Source: JAEHCY01 sp964519095 (GTDB taxonomy: Bacteria > Pseudomonadota > Gammaproteobacteria > Chromatiales > Chromatiaceae). From it: a stretch of DNA of 29,541 nt. Position numbers and translations under genes: made by a program. The notes under the pieces are model-generated. The model did no database searches. It saw only the letters and a program-made list of their open reading frames with translations, and was not told the origin of the DNA. Below, one piece after another: positions 8,400 through 16,824 of the stretch. How positions within the stretch are numbered: the stretch's first letter is position 1; each line of letters starts with the position of its first letter. The stretch covers positions 1 through 29,541 of the forward strand of contig CAZFHV010000014.1 in assembly GCA_964519095.1 (NCBI GenBank). The letters run 5' to 3'.

Positions 8400-8805
8400 C
8401 GTCCTGATTCTCACCCTCCCCGCCCTGGGCATTGTCAGCCCCGAACGAGTAGATGTCGTAGGCCCCGTGCTCCCCCGGCGACCGGTAGTGGTACTCGAAA
8501 CCCCAGGGATCCTTGGGCACCTGCGACTTCTTGAGGTAAGGCCCACTCCAGTTGGGCACGTCCGCGGGTTTTTGCACCAGGGCATCCAGACCCTCGCTAC
8601 TCTGGGGGTAACGCCCCACTTCAAGCCGATAGAGGTCCAGTGCAGAAGAGAATTCCTCCACCTGAAGCTTCGCCGTCTTGGTCTTGGAGCTGCCGAGGAA
8701 CTTCATTACCTGGGGACCCACCAGACCTGCGAGCAGGGCCAGAATGGCGAGCACGACCAGCAATTCGACGAGGGTGAAACCACCTTGGGGGCACCTATTG
8801 CGCAT
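8383..8805 (-). CDS. gspG: Type II secretion major pseudopilin GspG
   Basis: The main subunit of the pseudopilus, 140 aa. A short basic leader ends PQGG, and the mature protein begins FTLVELLVVLAILALLAG with Glu at +5. Hallmarks are GRYPQSSEGLDALV, VPKDPWGFEYHYRSPGE and the C-terminal YDIYSFGADN with GGEGENQDVVSW, the conserved calcium-binding region of major pseudopilins. The length is typical. A spacer of about 90 bp separates it from gspF. Confidence 0.96.
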   Translation of the reverse strand: MRNRCPQGGFTLVELLVVLAILALLAGLVGPQVMKFLGSSKTKTAKLQVEEFSSALDLYRLEVGRYPQSSEGLDALVQKPADVPNWSGPYLKKSQVPKDPWGFEYHYRSPGEHGAYDIYSFGADNAQGGEGENQDVVSWN

Positions 8806-8897
8806 GACAGGACTACCTTGGGTTTTCGGTTGGATTGAGCGACGGGATCGGGACCCTGAATGGGGCCCGACTCACCCGCCAGTGCACCATGGCCCGC

Positions 8898-10106
8898 CTA
8901 GAGCACGAGGTCGTTCGCGGCGAGGATCGCCACGAGGATCGACATGATGATGGCGGCGATTATAACCCCGAGCCCGATGATCAGGATGGGCTCGAGGAGG
9001 GTGAGCATACGCTGCACCGTGGCGCGGGTCTCCTGATCATAGACCCCCGCGACCTTGCCCAGCATGGCGTCGAGACTCCCGGATTCCTCGCCCACCTTGA
9101 TCATCTGCAGCGCGAGCTTGGGGAGGACCTCGCGGCTCAACAGGGGTCCTGCAAGCCCTTTGCCATGCTTGAGCTCCCCCGCCGTCTCGCCGAGCAGCTC
9201 CACGATCCGGCTATTGCCCACCACCTCTTTCGATAGGGTGAGGGCGCTCAACAGGGGCAACCCATTCTTGAGCAGGGTGGAGAGGGTGTGACTGAACCGA
9301 GCGGTGTCGAGCTTCCATAGCAGCTCCCCGAAGAGCGGGGCGCGCAGCACCCGCACGTCCCATTGGTAGCGGATCTCGGGGTTCCGCAGTGCACGGGTCA
9401 CCAGGGCGGCGACCAGGGCGACGAACGCCACCAGCGCCCACCAGTATTCACGGGACAGATCCCCGATGCCGATGACGATCTGGGTGGGCAAGGGGAGCGC
9501 GGCGCCCAGATCGGCGAAGAGCTGCTTGAACTGGGGAACCACGAACATCAGGAGCACCACCAGCGACAGCGCAGCCACCACCACCAATATCGAGGGGTAG
9601 ACCAGGGCAGACTTCACCGTCTCCTTGAGCGCCTCGGCCTGCTCGAGGTAATCCGCCAAGCGCCCGAGCACCGCGTCGAGGGCGCCGCTCGCCTCCCCCG
9701 CGCGCACCATGTTGACGTAGATCCTGGGAAAGACGTCGGGGTGGCGCTCCAGGGCGTCCGAGAACACCGCCCCTCCGCGCACGGCCTCCTGCAGGGAGCC
9801 CAGCACGCGGGCCTTCTCCTCTTCATCGGCGAGGTCGATGAGGATCTGCAGCGAGCGGTCCAGGGTGAGGCCGGCCTCCAGCAGTGTGGCCAGCTCACGG
9901 GTGACCAGCAGCACGTCCTTGGCTCCGAGCCCCTGCTTCTTGCGCTGTCCCAGGAGGGTGCCGAGGCCGCCGGCGGTGCGGGTGCGGATCGGGATCAGAC
10001 CGGCATTCTGCAGCTTGCGGTTGAGCTCCTCCTCCGAGGGCGCCTCCAGCACCCCTTCCTGGACCTCCCCGTCGAGCTTGACCGCCTTGTAGCTATAAAG
10101 GGGCAT
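8898..10106 (-). CDS. gspF: Type II secretion inner-membrane platform protein GspF
   Basis: A polytopic inner-membrane protein, 402 aa, at the centre of the assembly platform. It starts MPLYSYKAVKLDGEVQEGVL, the usual GspF opening. It contains two copies of the T2SSF fold (LATLLEAGLTLDRSLQIL and LSTLLKNGLPLLSALTLS) and three hydrophobic segments (VYPSILVVVAALSLVVLLMF, WWALVAFVALVAALV and the C-terminal ILIIGLGVIIAAIIMSILVA). A GTG at 10121 overlapping the gspE stop (GTGA) with GAGG upstream is an equally possible start that adds five residues. Confidence 0.95.
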   Translation of the reverse strand: MPLYSYKAVKLDGEVQEGVLEAPSEEELNRKLQNAGLIPIRTRTAGGLGTLLGQRKKQGLGAKDVLLVTRELATLLEAGLTLDRSLQILIDLADEEEKARVLGSLQEAVRGGAVFSDALERHPDVFPRIYVNMVRAGEASGALDAVLGRLADYLEQAEALKETVKSALVYPSILVVVAALSLVVLLMFVVPQFKQLFADLGAALPLPTQIVIGIGDLSREYWWALVAFVALVAALVTRALRNPEIRYQWDVRVLRAPLFGELLWKLDTARFSHTLSTLLKNGLPLLSALTLSKEVVGNSRIVELLGETAGELKHGKGLAGPLLSREVLPKLALQMIKVGEESGSLDAMLGKVAGVYDQETRATVQRMLTLLEPILIIGLGVIIAAIIMSILVAILAANDLVL

Positions 10107-10117
10107 GGGCGTTTCCG

Positions 10118-11875
10118 TCACAGGGCCTCGGTGGCACGGATCACCTCCTGCAGGGTGGTCAGGCCCTTCACCGACTTGACGAGGCCATCGTCGTACATGG
10201 TGTGCATGCCCTCGGCGACCGCCAGCTTGCGGATTTCCGAGGCCGTGGCATGGGCCAGCACCGCCTTGCGCAGGGGATCGGTCATGTGCAGCACCTCAGC
10301 GATCACCAGCCGGCCAAAGAACCCGGTTCCGGAACAGGCATCGCAGCCATTGGCGCGGTAGAGCTGCACGGGCTCGCTCAAGGGCTGCTCGAAAAGGGAC
10401 GCGAGCTTGGGCCGGAGCTCCGGGGGTGCCGGATAAGCCGTCTTGCACTGGGCGCAGAGGCGCCGCACCAGGCGTTGGCCCAGGATGCCATTCACAGTGG
10501 AGGTGATCAGGTAATCCTCCACCCCCATGTCGAGCAGGCGCGCCACCCCGCCGGCCGCATCGTTGGTGTGCAGGGTGGAGAGTACCAGATGCCCGGTGAG
10601 GGCCGATTGCACCGCGATGCGGGCCGTCTCCACGTCGCGCATCTCCCCCACCATGATGATGTCGGGGTCCTGGCGGACGATGGCGCGCAGGGCGTTGGCG
10701 AAGCTGAGCCCCACCTGGGGCTTGACCTGGATCTGGTTGATGCCATCGAGCTGGTACTCGACAGGGTCCTCCACGGTGATGATCTTGCGCTCCGGGGTGT
10801 TGAGGCGGCTGAGCCCGGTATAGAGGGTGGTGCTCTTGCCGCTGCCGGTGGGGCCAGTCACCAGGACGATGCCGTGGGGCCGATCGAGCACCGCCAGCAG
10901 CCGTTCAAGGCTGGAGCCCTCGAATCCCAGCATGTCGAAATCGAAGATCACGCTCTCCTTGTCGAGCAGGCGCATCACCACGCTCTCCCCGTAGAGGGTG
11001 GGCACCGTGGAGACGCGCAGGTCGAGCTCCTTACCCTGCACGCGGAGTGGGATGCGGCCGTCCTGGGGCAGGCGTCGCTCGGCGATGTTGAGCTTGGCGA
11101 GGATCTTGACCCGCGAGATCACCGCCGCGGCGGACTGGGTGGGTGGGGCGTCCTTCTCATGGAGGACCCCGTCGATGCGGTAGCGGATCTTGAGCTCGTC
11201 CTCGAAGGGCTCGATGTGGATGTCCGAGGCCCGCTGCTCCACGGCACGCTGGATGATCAGGTTGACCAGACGGATAACCGGGGCCTCGCTGGCTAGGTCC
11301 TTGAGGTGCTCGATGTCGTCCTCCGCGGCGCCATCCTCACCCCGCAGCTCGTCGCGCAGGTTGTCGAGCTGGCTCTTGCCCTCACCGAAGAGCCGCTCGA
11401 TGGCGGCCTCGATCTCCGAGGGGACCCCGATCAGGGGCTCCACCCGCTTGCCAAAGGCCAGGGCGGTGGACTTGAGGACAAAGGGATCGGTGGGGTCCGT
11501 CAGGGACACTACCACATGATCCTCTTCCTCCCGCAGGGGCACCACCTGGGCATCTTTCATGAAACGCAGCGCCAAGCGACTCTCCGCCGCCGGGGTGGCC
11601 GAGTAGTCGCCGGCCTGGGCCAGCGGGATCCCCAGCACCTGGGAGAAGGCCTCCGCCATGTCCTTCTCCGAGACCAGTCCGAGTCGGACCAGCAGACGGG
11701 TCAGGCTGTCGGAGCCCTCCGCTGCCACCCGCTGGGCGCGGTAGAGATCGGCGTCGCTGAGCTTGCGCCGCTTGCGGAGATACTCCTCCACCTGCGCCGC
11801 CGCGTCCGCCGCCGTCAGGGGCGGGGGGCTGGGGGAGGGCATCTCGGCGGTGGCGCTGGCCGCAACGGCAGTCAT
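10118..11875 (-). CDS. gspE: Type II secretion ATPase GspE
   Basis: The hexameric ATPase that powers pseudopilus assembly, 585 aa. It has an N-terminal MshEN/N1-type domain (about 25-160), then the ATPase core with Walker A GPTGSGKSTT (341-350), Asp box VEDPVEYQLDGINQIQV, Walker B DIIMVGEMRD (405-414) and His box GHLVLSTLHTNDA. The tetracysteine zinc motif is C474-x2-C477 and C511-x2-C514. The ATG lies 3 bp after the stop of the CapD/WbpM-like gene, so the secretion genes are almost certainly co-transcribed with it. The N-terminal 20 residues are Ala/Pro-rich. Confidence 0.97.
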   Translation of the reverse strand: MTAVAASATAEMPSPSPPPLTAADAAAQVEEYLRKRRKLSDADLYRAQRVAAEGSDSLTRLLVRLGLVSEKDMAEAFSQVLGIPLAQAGDYSATPAAESRLALRFMKDAQVVPLREEEDHVVVSLTDPTDPFVLKSTALAFGKRVEPLIGVPSEIEAAIERLFGEGKSQLDNLRDELRGEDGAAEDDIEHLKDLASEAPVIRLVNLIIQRAVEQRASDIHIEPFEDELKIRYRIDGVLHEKDAPPTQSAAAVISRVKILAKLNIAERRLPQDGRIPLRVQGKELDLRVSTVPTLYGESVVMRLLDKESVIFDFDMLGFEGSSLERLLAVLDRPHGIVLVTGPTGSGKSTTLYTGLSRLNTPERKIITVEDPVEYQLDGINQIQVKPQVGLSFANALRAIVRQDPDIIMVGEMRDVETARIAVQSALTGHLVLSTLHTNDAAGGVARLLDMGVEDYLITSTVNGILGQRLVRRLCAQCKTAYPAPPELRPKLASLFEQPLSEPVQLYRANGCDACSGTGFFGRLVIAEVLHMTDPLRKAVLAHATASEIRKLAVAEGMHTMYDDGLVKSVKGLTTLQEVIRATEAL

Positions 11876-11878
11876 GGT

Positions 11879-13741
11879 TCAGGCTCCTGCTATGCGCTCG
11901 GGTTGTTCCAAGGGCGACCACCCTGTCACCAGGTCGCCCAGTTCCTGGACCAGGGTCCCCTCTTCGGCGGTGTCGAGCCCCTTCAGGAGTCGCTCCACCC
12001 GCGCCCGGAACAGCGCCGCCGGCGGACAGAGGGCTCGGGCCATACGAATCTTGGGATGGGGCGTAGGCTCCAGGGCCTCGATGGCATAGAAGAGCTCCTC
12101 GGAGAGCTTCTCCCCCGGTCGGAGGCCAATATACTCGATCCTGATGTCCACCCCCGGCCGCTTGCCGGATAGGCGGATCATCTGCTCGGCGAGGTAGCGG
12201 ATCTTGACGGGCTCGCCCATATCGAGCACCAGCACCTCGCCGCCCTCCCCCAGAACGGTGGATTGTAGGATGAGCTGGGCCGCCTCGGGGATGGTCATAA
12301 AATAGCGCTCCACCTCGGGATCCGTCACCGTGAGGGGCCCCCCCGTGGCGAGCTGCTCACGAAACAGCGGCACCACGCTCCCCGCGGAGTCGAGCACATT
12401 GCCGAAACGCACCGCGATGAACCGTGTCGCCGTCCCCGCGGCTAGGCTCTGGCAGTAGAGCTCCGCCACCCGCTTGGTAGCCCCCATGACGTTGGTGGGA
12501 TGCACGGCCTTGTCGGTGGAGATGAGGATGAAGCGCTCGCTGCCACAGGCCATGGCCGCCTGGGCCACCCTCAGGGTCCCCAGCACGTTGTTGCGTACCG
12601 CCTCCCGCACCTGGCCCTCCAGGAGGGGGACATGCTTGTAGGCCGCGGCATGGAACACCACCTCCGGGCGGGTACTGCGGAAGGCCGCCTCGAGGCTGGT
12701 CGCATCCGTGACGTCACCGAGGCGGGCCGTGAGCCGCAGCGCCGGGAAACCGCGCCTGAGCTCGCTCTCGATGCGGTAGAGATTGAATTCGCCCTGCTCC
12801 AGGAGCACCAGCTCGCTCGGTCCGATGCGGCCGATCTGTCGGCACAGCTCCGAGCCGATGGACCCGCCCGCCCCGGTGACCAGGACCCGCCGCCCCGCCA
12901 GTCCCGCGCGAATGCCCTCCCAGTCGAGCTCCACCGCCTCCCGCCCCAGCAGGTCCTCGATGGAGACCGGGCGCAGCGCCTGCACACTCACCTGGCCGGA
13001 GAGGAGGCTCTCCAGGGGAGGCACGGTGCGGAACTGTACCCCGGCCTCCTCGCAGAGCCCCACGATCCGCTGCATCTGCTGGGCGGTCGCGGAGGGGACC
13101 GCCAGCAGGATCAGCTCCAGGTCCCGGGTGCGCACCAGCTCCGGGATCTGCGCGGTGGTACCGATCACCGGCACCCCCTGTACCTCGCGACCCAGGCGGT
13201 GGGGCGCGTCGTCGACGAACCCCGATGGCAGGTAACCCTGGGAGGGGTCGCGGCGCAGGTCCCGCACCAGCATCTCCCCGGCCCGGCCCGCACCCACGAT
13301 CAACACCCGCTTGCCGGAGCGCAGATCGAGGCGCCGGTCCTTGAGCCAGCGATAGACCACCCGGGGGCCCGCGAGGAGCAGAAAGAGGGCCAGGCCGAAG
13401 AGCACCGGCACGGAACGGGGAACATAGAGCAACCGGGTGAGCGCGAACAGTGCCAGGGTCGCGGCCAGGGTTCCGATCAGCACCGCCTTGAGGATGCGCT
13501 CCAGATCCGGGAGCGAGGCGAAGCGCCACACCCCGCGGTACAGGCCCAGCAGCCAGAACACTGCCCCCTCCACCGCCAGCAGCACAGGCACGGCCTCCCA
13601 GGCAGCGTCAAGATAGGCGGGGGGGATCAAATCCAGGTTGAAACGCAACCAGTAGGCCAGGAACCAGGCGACGGGCACCATGATTAGGTCATGGACGAAG
13701 GCCGCCGCGGGGGTGCGGAGGAGATCCAACCAGCGCTTCAA
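11879..13741 (-). CDS. Membrane NDP-sugar 4,6-dehydratase, WbpM/CapD/PglF type
   Basis: A polysaccharide biosynthesis enzyme of about 620 aa that probably converts UDP-GlcNAc to a 4-keto-6-deoxy sugar for surface glycan. Four N-terminal membrane helices (within about 15-125) are followed by a first nucleotide-binding fold (VLIVGAGRAGEML) and the catalytic short-chain dehydrogenase domain (VLVTGAGGSIGSEL). The active site reads ISTDKAVHPTNVMGATKR, with Met replacing the usual Tyr of the SYK triad, as in WbpM and PglF. The TTG at 13741 overlaps the stop of the upstream transferase gene (TTGA) and has GGTGG upstream. The frame remains open to 13897, but that part lies inside the transferase gene. 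Confidence 0.92.
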   Translation of the reverse strand: MKRWLDLLRTPAAAFVHDLIMVPVAWFLAYWLRFNLDLIPPAYLDAAWEAVPVLLAVEGAVFWLLGLYRGVWRFASLPDLERILKAVLIGTLAATLALFALTRLLYVPRSVPVLFGLALFLLLAGPRVVYRWLKDRRLDLRSGKRVLIVGAGRAGEMLVRDLRRDPSQGYLPSGFVDDAPHRLGREVQGVPVIGTTAQIPELVRTRDLELILLAVPSATAQQMQRIVGLCEEAGVQFRTVPPLESLLSGQVSVQALRPVSIEDLLGREAVELDWEGIRAGLAGRRVLVTGAGGSIGSELCRQIGRIGPSELVLLEQGEFNLYRIESELRRGFPALRLTARLGDVTDATSLEAAFRSTRPEVVFHAAAYKHVPLLEGQVREAVRNNVLGTLRVAQAAMACGSERFILISTDKAVHPTNVMGATKRVAELYCQSLAAGTATRFIAVRFGNVLDSAGSVVPLFREQLATGGPLTVTDPEVERYFMTIPEAAQLILQSTVLGEGGEVLVLDMGEPVKIRYLAEQMIRLSGKRPGVDIRIEYIGLRPGEKLSEELFYAIEALEPTPHPKIRMARALCPPAALFRARVERLLKGLDTAEEGTLVQELGDLVTGWSPLEQPERIAGA

Positions 13742-14769
13742 GGTGCAGCCACCGACCGTTCCAGGAGGGTGACCTTCCAGCCGATGGAGGCATAGATGGC
13801 CATCCAGGCGACGAGCAGCAACCACTGCTCCTGGGGCGGCATGGTCACCCCGCGCACAGCGGTGGCGGCACAGGCGACCATCACCACCAAGGCCCAAAGG
13901 AGGGTCTTGCGGTGCCCCCAGCCGGCCCGGACCATCCGCTGGTAGTGGTGGCTACGGTGGGCCTCCCAGATCCGCTCGCCCCGCGCGAGGCGCCGCAGCA
14001 GGGTCCAGGTCGCATCCATCAGGAAGGGGGAGAAGATCAACAGGGCGGCCCAGAGGGGGAACAGGCCCCGCTGCCCTCCCCACAGGGCCAGGGCGGCAAC
14101 CAGGAACCCGAGGCTGGAGGAACCCACGTCCCCCATGAAGATGCGGGCCGGGGGGACGTTCCACACCAGGAAGCCAGAGGCGGCGGCGGCTATCAGTAGG
14201 CAGGCCCAGGTGTAGGGGGGATCGCCCCCCTGCCAACCGAGCACCCCGAGGGCGGCGAAGCCGATGAGGGCCATGCCCCCGGCGAGACCATCCATGCCAT
14301 CCATGAAATTATAGAGATTGATCAGCCAGGCCACCAAGAGGATCGATAGGAGCCAAGCCAGGGCGGCCGGCGGCGACCAGATGGCGCCCGGTAGCTCCAG
14401 GTGCCCCATACCCAGACCCCCTGCCACCAACCAGACCCCGGCGAGCAGGTGGGCGATGAGCCGGTAGCCCGGTGCGACACCGTAGCGATCGTCCATATAG
14501 GAGACCAGCCCCACCCCCAGGCCGCCCAAGGCGATCCAGCCGGCTTCCCGGGGCCAATCCACTATTAAGGTGCTCGCCAGTGCGCCGAGCAGCAGGGCGA
14601 CGAGGATGGCCACCCCGCCGGAGCGCGGCACCGGCGAGCGGTGCAGCGAGCGCTCGTTGGGGTGATCGAGCACATGGAATCGGGATTGGGGATCGAGGAA
14701 GCACCGGGTCAGCCAGGTACCGAGGGCGAAGGTGCCCAGAGCCGCAACCACCAGCCAGGGGGTGTCCAT
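13738..14769 (-). CDS. Undecaprenyl-phosphate sugar-1-phosphate transferase (MraY/WecA/WbpL family)
   Basis: A polytopic membrane enzyme of 343 aa that starts lipid-linked glycan synthesis by moving a HexNAc-1-phosphate onto undecaprenyl phosphate. Family signatures are DHPNERSLHRSPVPRSGG near the N-terminus, SYMDDRYG (the DDxx metal region), LYNFMDGMDGLAGG, FMGDVGSSSLGFL and the His-rich loop HRSHHYQRM. About ten hydrophobic segments are visible. The ATG at 14769 follows a strong AGGGGGG ribosome-binding site. Pairing with a WbpM-type gene matches the wbpL-wbpM arrangement of Pseudomonas O-antigen loci. The sugar substrate cannot be told from sequence. Confidence 0.92.
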   Translation of the reverse strand: MDTPWLVVAALGTFALGTWLTRCFLDPQSRFHVLDHPNERSLHRSPVPRSGGVAILVALLLGALASTLIVDWPREAGWIALGGLGVGLVSYMDDRYGVAPGYRLIAHLLAGVWLVAGGLGMGHLELPGAIWSPPAALAWLLSILLVAWLINLYNFMDGMDGLAGGMALIGFAALGVLGWQGGDPPYTWACLLIAAAASGFLVWNVPPARIFMGDVGSSSLGFLVAALALWGGQRGLFPLWAALLIFSPFLMDATWTLLRRLARGERIWEAHRSHHYQRMVRAGWGHRKTLLWALVVMVACAATAVRGVTMPPQEQWLLLVAWMAIYASIGWKVTLLERSVAAP

Positions 14770-14854
14770 GGGGACCCCCCTCAGCGCGGCCACCCGGGCG
14801 GACGGCGCCGGCGGCCCCCGTCTCCCGGAGCGCGTGCGGCCGAGACCTGCTGGC

Positions 14855-15409
14855 TCACGGCTGGCGCACCAGTGCCGCCTCCACCTCGTCCCGCCGGGCC
14901 CTGCCCGCGAGGGTCTCGATGAGCTGGAGGGCGAAATCCATGGCCGTACCCGGACCACGGGAGGTGATGACCTTGCCGTCGGTCACCACCGGCAGATCGA
15001 GGAGGTCCAGGCGGGGATAGCGCGCCGGATCCAGGATCCCCGGGTAGGCGGTGGCCCGCTTACCCTCGAGCAGGCCCGCGTTGGCCAGCACCCGCGGGGC
15101 GGCGCAGATGGCGGCGGTGTAGCCGCCCCCGTCGCGCATGCGCTGCAGCAGCCGCCGGATACGCGGATCCCCATCGAGACGCTCGGCCCCTGGGAGACCG
15201 CCGGGCAGCACCAGCATGTCGAAGGCGTCCTCGGCCACCGCGTCCAGGACGGTGTCGGGGACCAGGACCGTGCCACGACTGGCGCGGACCGGCCCCTGGG
15301 CGAGGCCGGCACTGACCACCTCGATGCCCGCTCGGCGCAGCAGATCGATGAGGGTGACCGCCTCCAGCTCTTCGAAGCCTTCGGCCAGGGGTATGAGGAC
15401 ACGGGTCAT
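14855..15409 (-). CDS. yajL: DJ-1/PfpI family protein, YajL-like
   Basis: A 184-aa member of the DJ-1/ThiJ/PfpI superfamily, described as a covalent chaperone or deglycase-type protein protecting against oxidative and carbonyl stress. It has the conserved Glu in EGFEELEAVTLIDLLRRAG, the nucleophile elbow AAICAAPRVLANAG with the reactive Cys, and the C-terminal TSRGPGTAMDFALQLIE. Length and motifs fit YajL. The ATG follows GGAGA at good spacing. It lies 86 bp upstream of the glycan transferase on the same strand and 45 bp after ctpA. Confidence 0.92.
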   Translation of the reverse strand: MTRVLIPLAEGFEELEAVTLIDLLRRAGIEVVSAGLAQGPVRASRGTVLVPDTVLDAVAEDAFDMLVLPGGLPGAERLDGDPRIRRLLQRMRDGGGYTAAICAAPRVLANAGLLEGKRATAYPGILDPARYPRLDLLDLPVVTDGKVITSRGPGTAMDFALQLIETLAGRARRDEVEAALVRQP

Positions 15410-15454
15410 GAGAGTCTCCGGAGGGTTAGCCTTGGCCTGTGATGAGCCCCCGGC

Positions 15455-16690
15455 TCAGGCGCCGTGGCGGCCCTTCAGAACCTGGAGCCCCTTGAGGACA
15501 TTGAGGGCCTCGCCGATCTGGGGATCTTCCCCGGGCGATCCCTGACCCTCCCTCTTGCCCTTGCCGCCGTCGCCCTTGGCCGATTCCGTATCTTGCGCCG
15601 GGATGTCGGGCTTGATGCCCTCGGCCTGTATGGATCGTCCCGAGGGGGTGAAGTAGCGCGCGGTGGTCAGTTTCAGCGCCCCGTTGCGCTCGATGGGCAT
15701 GATGGTCTGCACCGAGCCCTTGCCAAAGGTCTGGCGCCCCATGATGACCGCCCGCTTGTGGTCCTGGAGGGCCCCGGCGACGATCTCCGAGGCGGAGGCG
15801 GAGCCCTCGTTGACCAGCACCACCAGGGGAGCCCCGGAGAGGACGTCGTCGGGGCCCGCCTTGAACTCCTGCCGGGAGCCGCCGGTACGGCCCTGGGTGT
15901 AGACGATGAGCCCCCCGTTGAGGAAGGCATCGGAGACCCCCACGGCGCTGTTGAGCACTCCGCCGGGGTTATTGCGCAGATCGAGCACCAGGCCGGCGAT
16001 GGGTTTGTTGTTGTCGCCGTTCAGCCGCCCCACCGCCTTGACCAGGTCCTCGGCGGTGTGGGACTGAAACTGGGAGATCCGCACATAGCCATAGTCCGGC
16101 TCCAGCAGGCGGCTCTTCACGCTCACGACCCGGATGAGATCCCGCACCAGCTCGATCTTGATGGGCTTATCCTTGCCCTCCCGCATCAGCGTCAGGCTGA
16201 TCTTGCTGCCCGGCTTGCCCCGCATGAGCCCGACCGCATCGCCCAGGTCCATGCCCTTCACCGGCCGATCGTCCAGCCGCACGATGATGTCGCCCGCCCG
16301 GATTCCGGCCCGCGCGGCGGGGGTATCGTCGATGGGAGCGATGACCTTGAGGAATCCGTCATCCAGGCCAACCTCTATCCCCAGACCCCCGAACTCCCCC
16401 GAGGTGCCTTCCTGGAGCTCCTTGTATTCGTCGGGACTGAGATAGCTCGAGTGGGGATCCAGCCCGGCGAGCATGCCGCGAATGGCATACTCGAGCAGGG
16501 TCTTGTCGTCCACCGGCTCGACGTATTCCTTCTTGATGCGACCGAAGACCTCGGAGAAGGCCCGCAGCTCTTGGAGCGGAACGCGGTTCTCCGCCGCTGC
16601 CTCCGCCGTGGCGGGCATGGCCGGCCCTGATCCCGCCGCGAGGATCCCCGCGAGGATCCCTGCCCAGAGGGGCCGTGAGTTGAGCTTCAT
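15455..16690 (-). CDS. ctpA: Periplasmic C-terminal processing peptidase, S41 family (CtpA)
   Basis: A 411-aa serine peptidase exported by an N-terminal signal peptide (hydrophobic to about residue 20, then AMPATAEA). The order is a cap region (about 40-100), a PDZ domain (about 104-185, including GLGIEVGL and GIRAGDIIVRLDD), and the S41 catalytic core with VLDLRNNPGG, VNEGSASASEIVAGAL and GRQTFGKGSVQ. The likely catalytic dyad is Ser299 and Lys324, 25 residues apart as in Prc and CtpB. Family members process or degrade periplasmic proteins including cell-wall hydrolases. The neighbouring envC gene, an amidase activator, fits that role. The Lys/Gly-rich tail after residue 365 is variable. Confidence 0.95.
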   Translation of the reverse strand: MKLNSRPLWAGILAGILAAGSGPAMPATAEAAAENRVPLQELRAFSEVFGRIKKEYVEPVDDKTLLEYAIRGMLAGLDPHSSYLSPDEYKELQEGTSGEFGGLGIEVGLDDGFLKVIAPIDDTPAARAGIRAGDIIVRLDDRPVKGMDLGDAVGLMRGKPGSKISLTLMREGKDKPIKIELVRDLIRVVSVKSRLLEPDYGYVRISQFQSHTAEDLVKAVGRLNGDNNKPIAGLVLDLRNNPGGVLNSAVGVSDAFLNGGLIVYTQGRTGGSRQEFKAGPDDVLSGAPLVVLVNEGSASASEIVAGALQDHKRAVIMGRQTFGKGSVQTIMPIERNGALKLTTARYFTPSGRSIQAEGIKPDIPAQDTESAKGDGGKGKREGQGSPGEDPQIGEALNVLKGLQVLKGRHGA

Positions 16691-16824
16691 GGTGCGTGCC
16701 TACCGATGGATTGAGCATGGAATAGAACAGAGGCCGAATGCCCAGTCAACCCGCAAGGGCGCGGGCGCGCGGAACCGGTCTCGATCGGGCGAGTTTTTCG
16801 ATCTCCGGGTCGCGGAAATGTTCC

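Noticed and set aside
13742..13897. N-terminal extension of the WbpM-like protein
   Set aside because: The extra 52 codons overlap the transferase gene and have no membrane or family sequence; the TTGA overlap start gives the normal N-terminus.
15464..16630. 388-codon open frame opposite ctpA, and similar long antisense frames across the T2SS array
   Set aside because: These are GC-rich mirror frames of well-supported genes, with no ribosome-binding sites or recognisable domains.
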